A stretch of 64,000 nucleotides of DNA from Streptomyces sp. NBC_01451. GTDB lineage: Bacteria; Actinomycetota; Actinomycetes; Streptomycetales; Streptomycetaceae. Shown here in pieces: positions 63,451 through 64,000 of the stretch. Numbering within the stretch: position 1 is the stretch's first letter; each line of letters starts with the position of its first letter. Under the pieces are notes generated by a model. It was not told the DNA's origin. It saw only the letters and a program-made list of their open reading frames with translations, and did not search any database. Location of the stretch: positions 4,402,001 to 4,466,000 of the forward strand of contig NZ_CP109479.1 in NCBI RefSeq assembly GCF_036227485.1, written 5' to 3'. Both the position numbers and the translations under genes were made by a program.

Positions 63451-64000
63451 GTGACCGCGAACCCCAGCACCGAACTCCTCGACAACCTGCTCACCCTGGC
63501 CAGCCGGACCAGCGCCGTTCGCGAGGAGGTGCGCGTGTGGTCCATGTCCGGCGTCGAGCGTCTGACCTTCCCCGACGGCGCCACCGCCATCTTCAAGTAC
63601 GCCAAGAGGCCGTTCGACGGCGAGGACCAGGCCCTCCGGCTGGCCCACACCCTCGGTGTCCCGGTGCCCGCCGTTCGCGCCTCCGCAGTGCTGGACGGCT
63701 GGCTCGGGATGCTGCTGGAAGACCTCGGCGCTCCGATTCGCGAGGCCGACGACCTCGACGGCGCAGCCGCGGCCGTCGTCCTGCACGGCACCCGCACCGC
63801 CTCCGCCCTGCCCGTCCTGGATCAGGAACGGCTGCGCACCCTGCCGAGCCGAGCCTTGGAGCACCTCGGCCGACTCCGCAAGGCCGACCGGTGGCAGGAC
63901 GCGGCCGACGTCGAAGACGCGCTCGACCAGATCGCCCAGGCAGCTGAAGCGCGCTCGGCCGGTGCCACCGTGGCTCCTTTCGGCTGGGTGCACTCCGAGT
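63451..64000 (+). CDS. Phosphotransferase-like (APH family) protein, partial
   Basis: The gene begins at GTG 63451 (CTGGAGTCCCCAC upstream) and runs off the window, giving 183 residues so far. The start TANPSTELLDNLLTLASRTSAVREEVRVWSMSGVERLTFPDGATAIFKYAKRPFDGEDQALRLAHTLGVPVPAVRASAVLDGWLGMLLEDLG is the N-lobe of an aminoglycoside-phosphotransferase-type kinase: FKYAK carries the ATP-binding Lys and MLLEDLG the hinge. The final GWVHSE precedes the expected catalytic loop (HxD/N). Such genes with a neighbouring HTH-TPR regulator are common in Streptomyces, substrate unknown. Confidence 0.72.
   Translation, partial: MTANPSTELLDNLLTLASRTSAVREEVRVWSMSGVERLTFPDGATAIFKYAKRPFDGEDQALRLAHTLGVPVPAVRASAVLDGWLGMLLEDLGAPIREADDLDGAAAAVVLHGTRTASALPVLDQERLRTLPSRALEHLGRLRKADRWQDAADVEDALDQIAQAAEARSAGATVAPFGWVHSE

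Overview
The window looks like a piece of a Streptomyces chromosome (or a very close relative). The DNA is very GC-rich, start codons are often GTG or TTG, the rRNA operon has no tRNA in its 16S-23S spacer, and the content is typical of the genus: DUF397 proteins, cmd membrane cluster, an AtrA-like regulator beside a type II NADH dehydrogenase, SpoIIE-type phosphatases, GAF-ANTAR proteins and a ydaO leader in front of a cell-wall peptidase. From memory, about 4-38 kb follows in reverse the order of the S. coelicolor SCO4108-SCO4131 region; I could not check this.

Layout. 0-2.3 kb: end of an HTH/DUF5753 gene with its DUF397 partner, then small unknown genes around a cluster of GTTCTCA-type repeats. 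2.5-3.9 kb: a secreted sedolisin (S53) protease. 4.4-11.7 kb: six tightly packed plus-strand genes (cmdF-cmdA) for a membrane complex with VirB6-, VirB4- and VirD4-like parts but no relaxase. 11.7-12.3 kb: a GNAT acetyltransferase. 12.4-18 kb: a full minus-strand rRNA operon (16S, 23S, 5S) with terminator and promoter region. 18.3-25 kb: MarR/MFS divergent pair, a PAS-PP2C-HATPase phosphatase, NDH-2, and divergent AtrA-like TetR. 25-27 kb: a sigma factor fused to a membrane anchor and an NPCBM domain. 27-34 kb: a SARP/BTAD remnant, an asparagine-synthase-like gene, a sporulation-associated regulator, LhgO and TrmB. 34-40 kb: PrsW protease, aldo/keto reductase, M23 peptidase behind a c-di-AMP riboswitch, a membrane PP2C phosphatase and initiator tRNA-Met. 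39.7-42.2 kb: a domain-swapped RibD-like enzyme, a MarR regulator and RibA. 42.4-44.8 kb: BrkB and a holin/DUF3618/DUF4235 operon. 45-51.2 kb: two cold-shock proteins, a MerR protein, a DEAD-box helicase group and an intact IS30 element. 51.8-53.1 kb: two lipoproteins. 53.2 kb: the 3' half of a tRNA-Lys with its terminator, which looks like an integration-site relic. 53.5-59.2 kb: a CheB/CheR-PAS/GAF-ANTAR/GAF-ANTAR operon with STAS and flavin-oxidase-fold genes. 59.2-60.5 kb: no convincing gene. 60.5-64 kb: Nudix, HTH-TPR regulator, an unknown protein and a phosphotransferase cut by the window end.

How the genes work together. Most of the window is chromosomal core: translation (rRNA, fMet tRNA, TrmB), respiration (NDH-2), cell-envelope remodelling (M23, PrsW, BrkB, sedolisin) and developmental or antibiotic control (cmd cluster, AtrA, fused sigma factor, sporulation-associated protein). 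The stretch right of the tRNA-Lys relic is accessory in character. It holds a sensory module in which methyl-transfer-type (CheR/CheB) and PAS proteins are co-transcribed with two putative RNA-binding antiterminators. The least described items are that module, the sigma-NPCBM fusion, the relaxase-less secretion-like cmd complex and the standalone asparagine-synthase-like protein.
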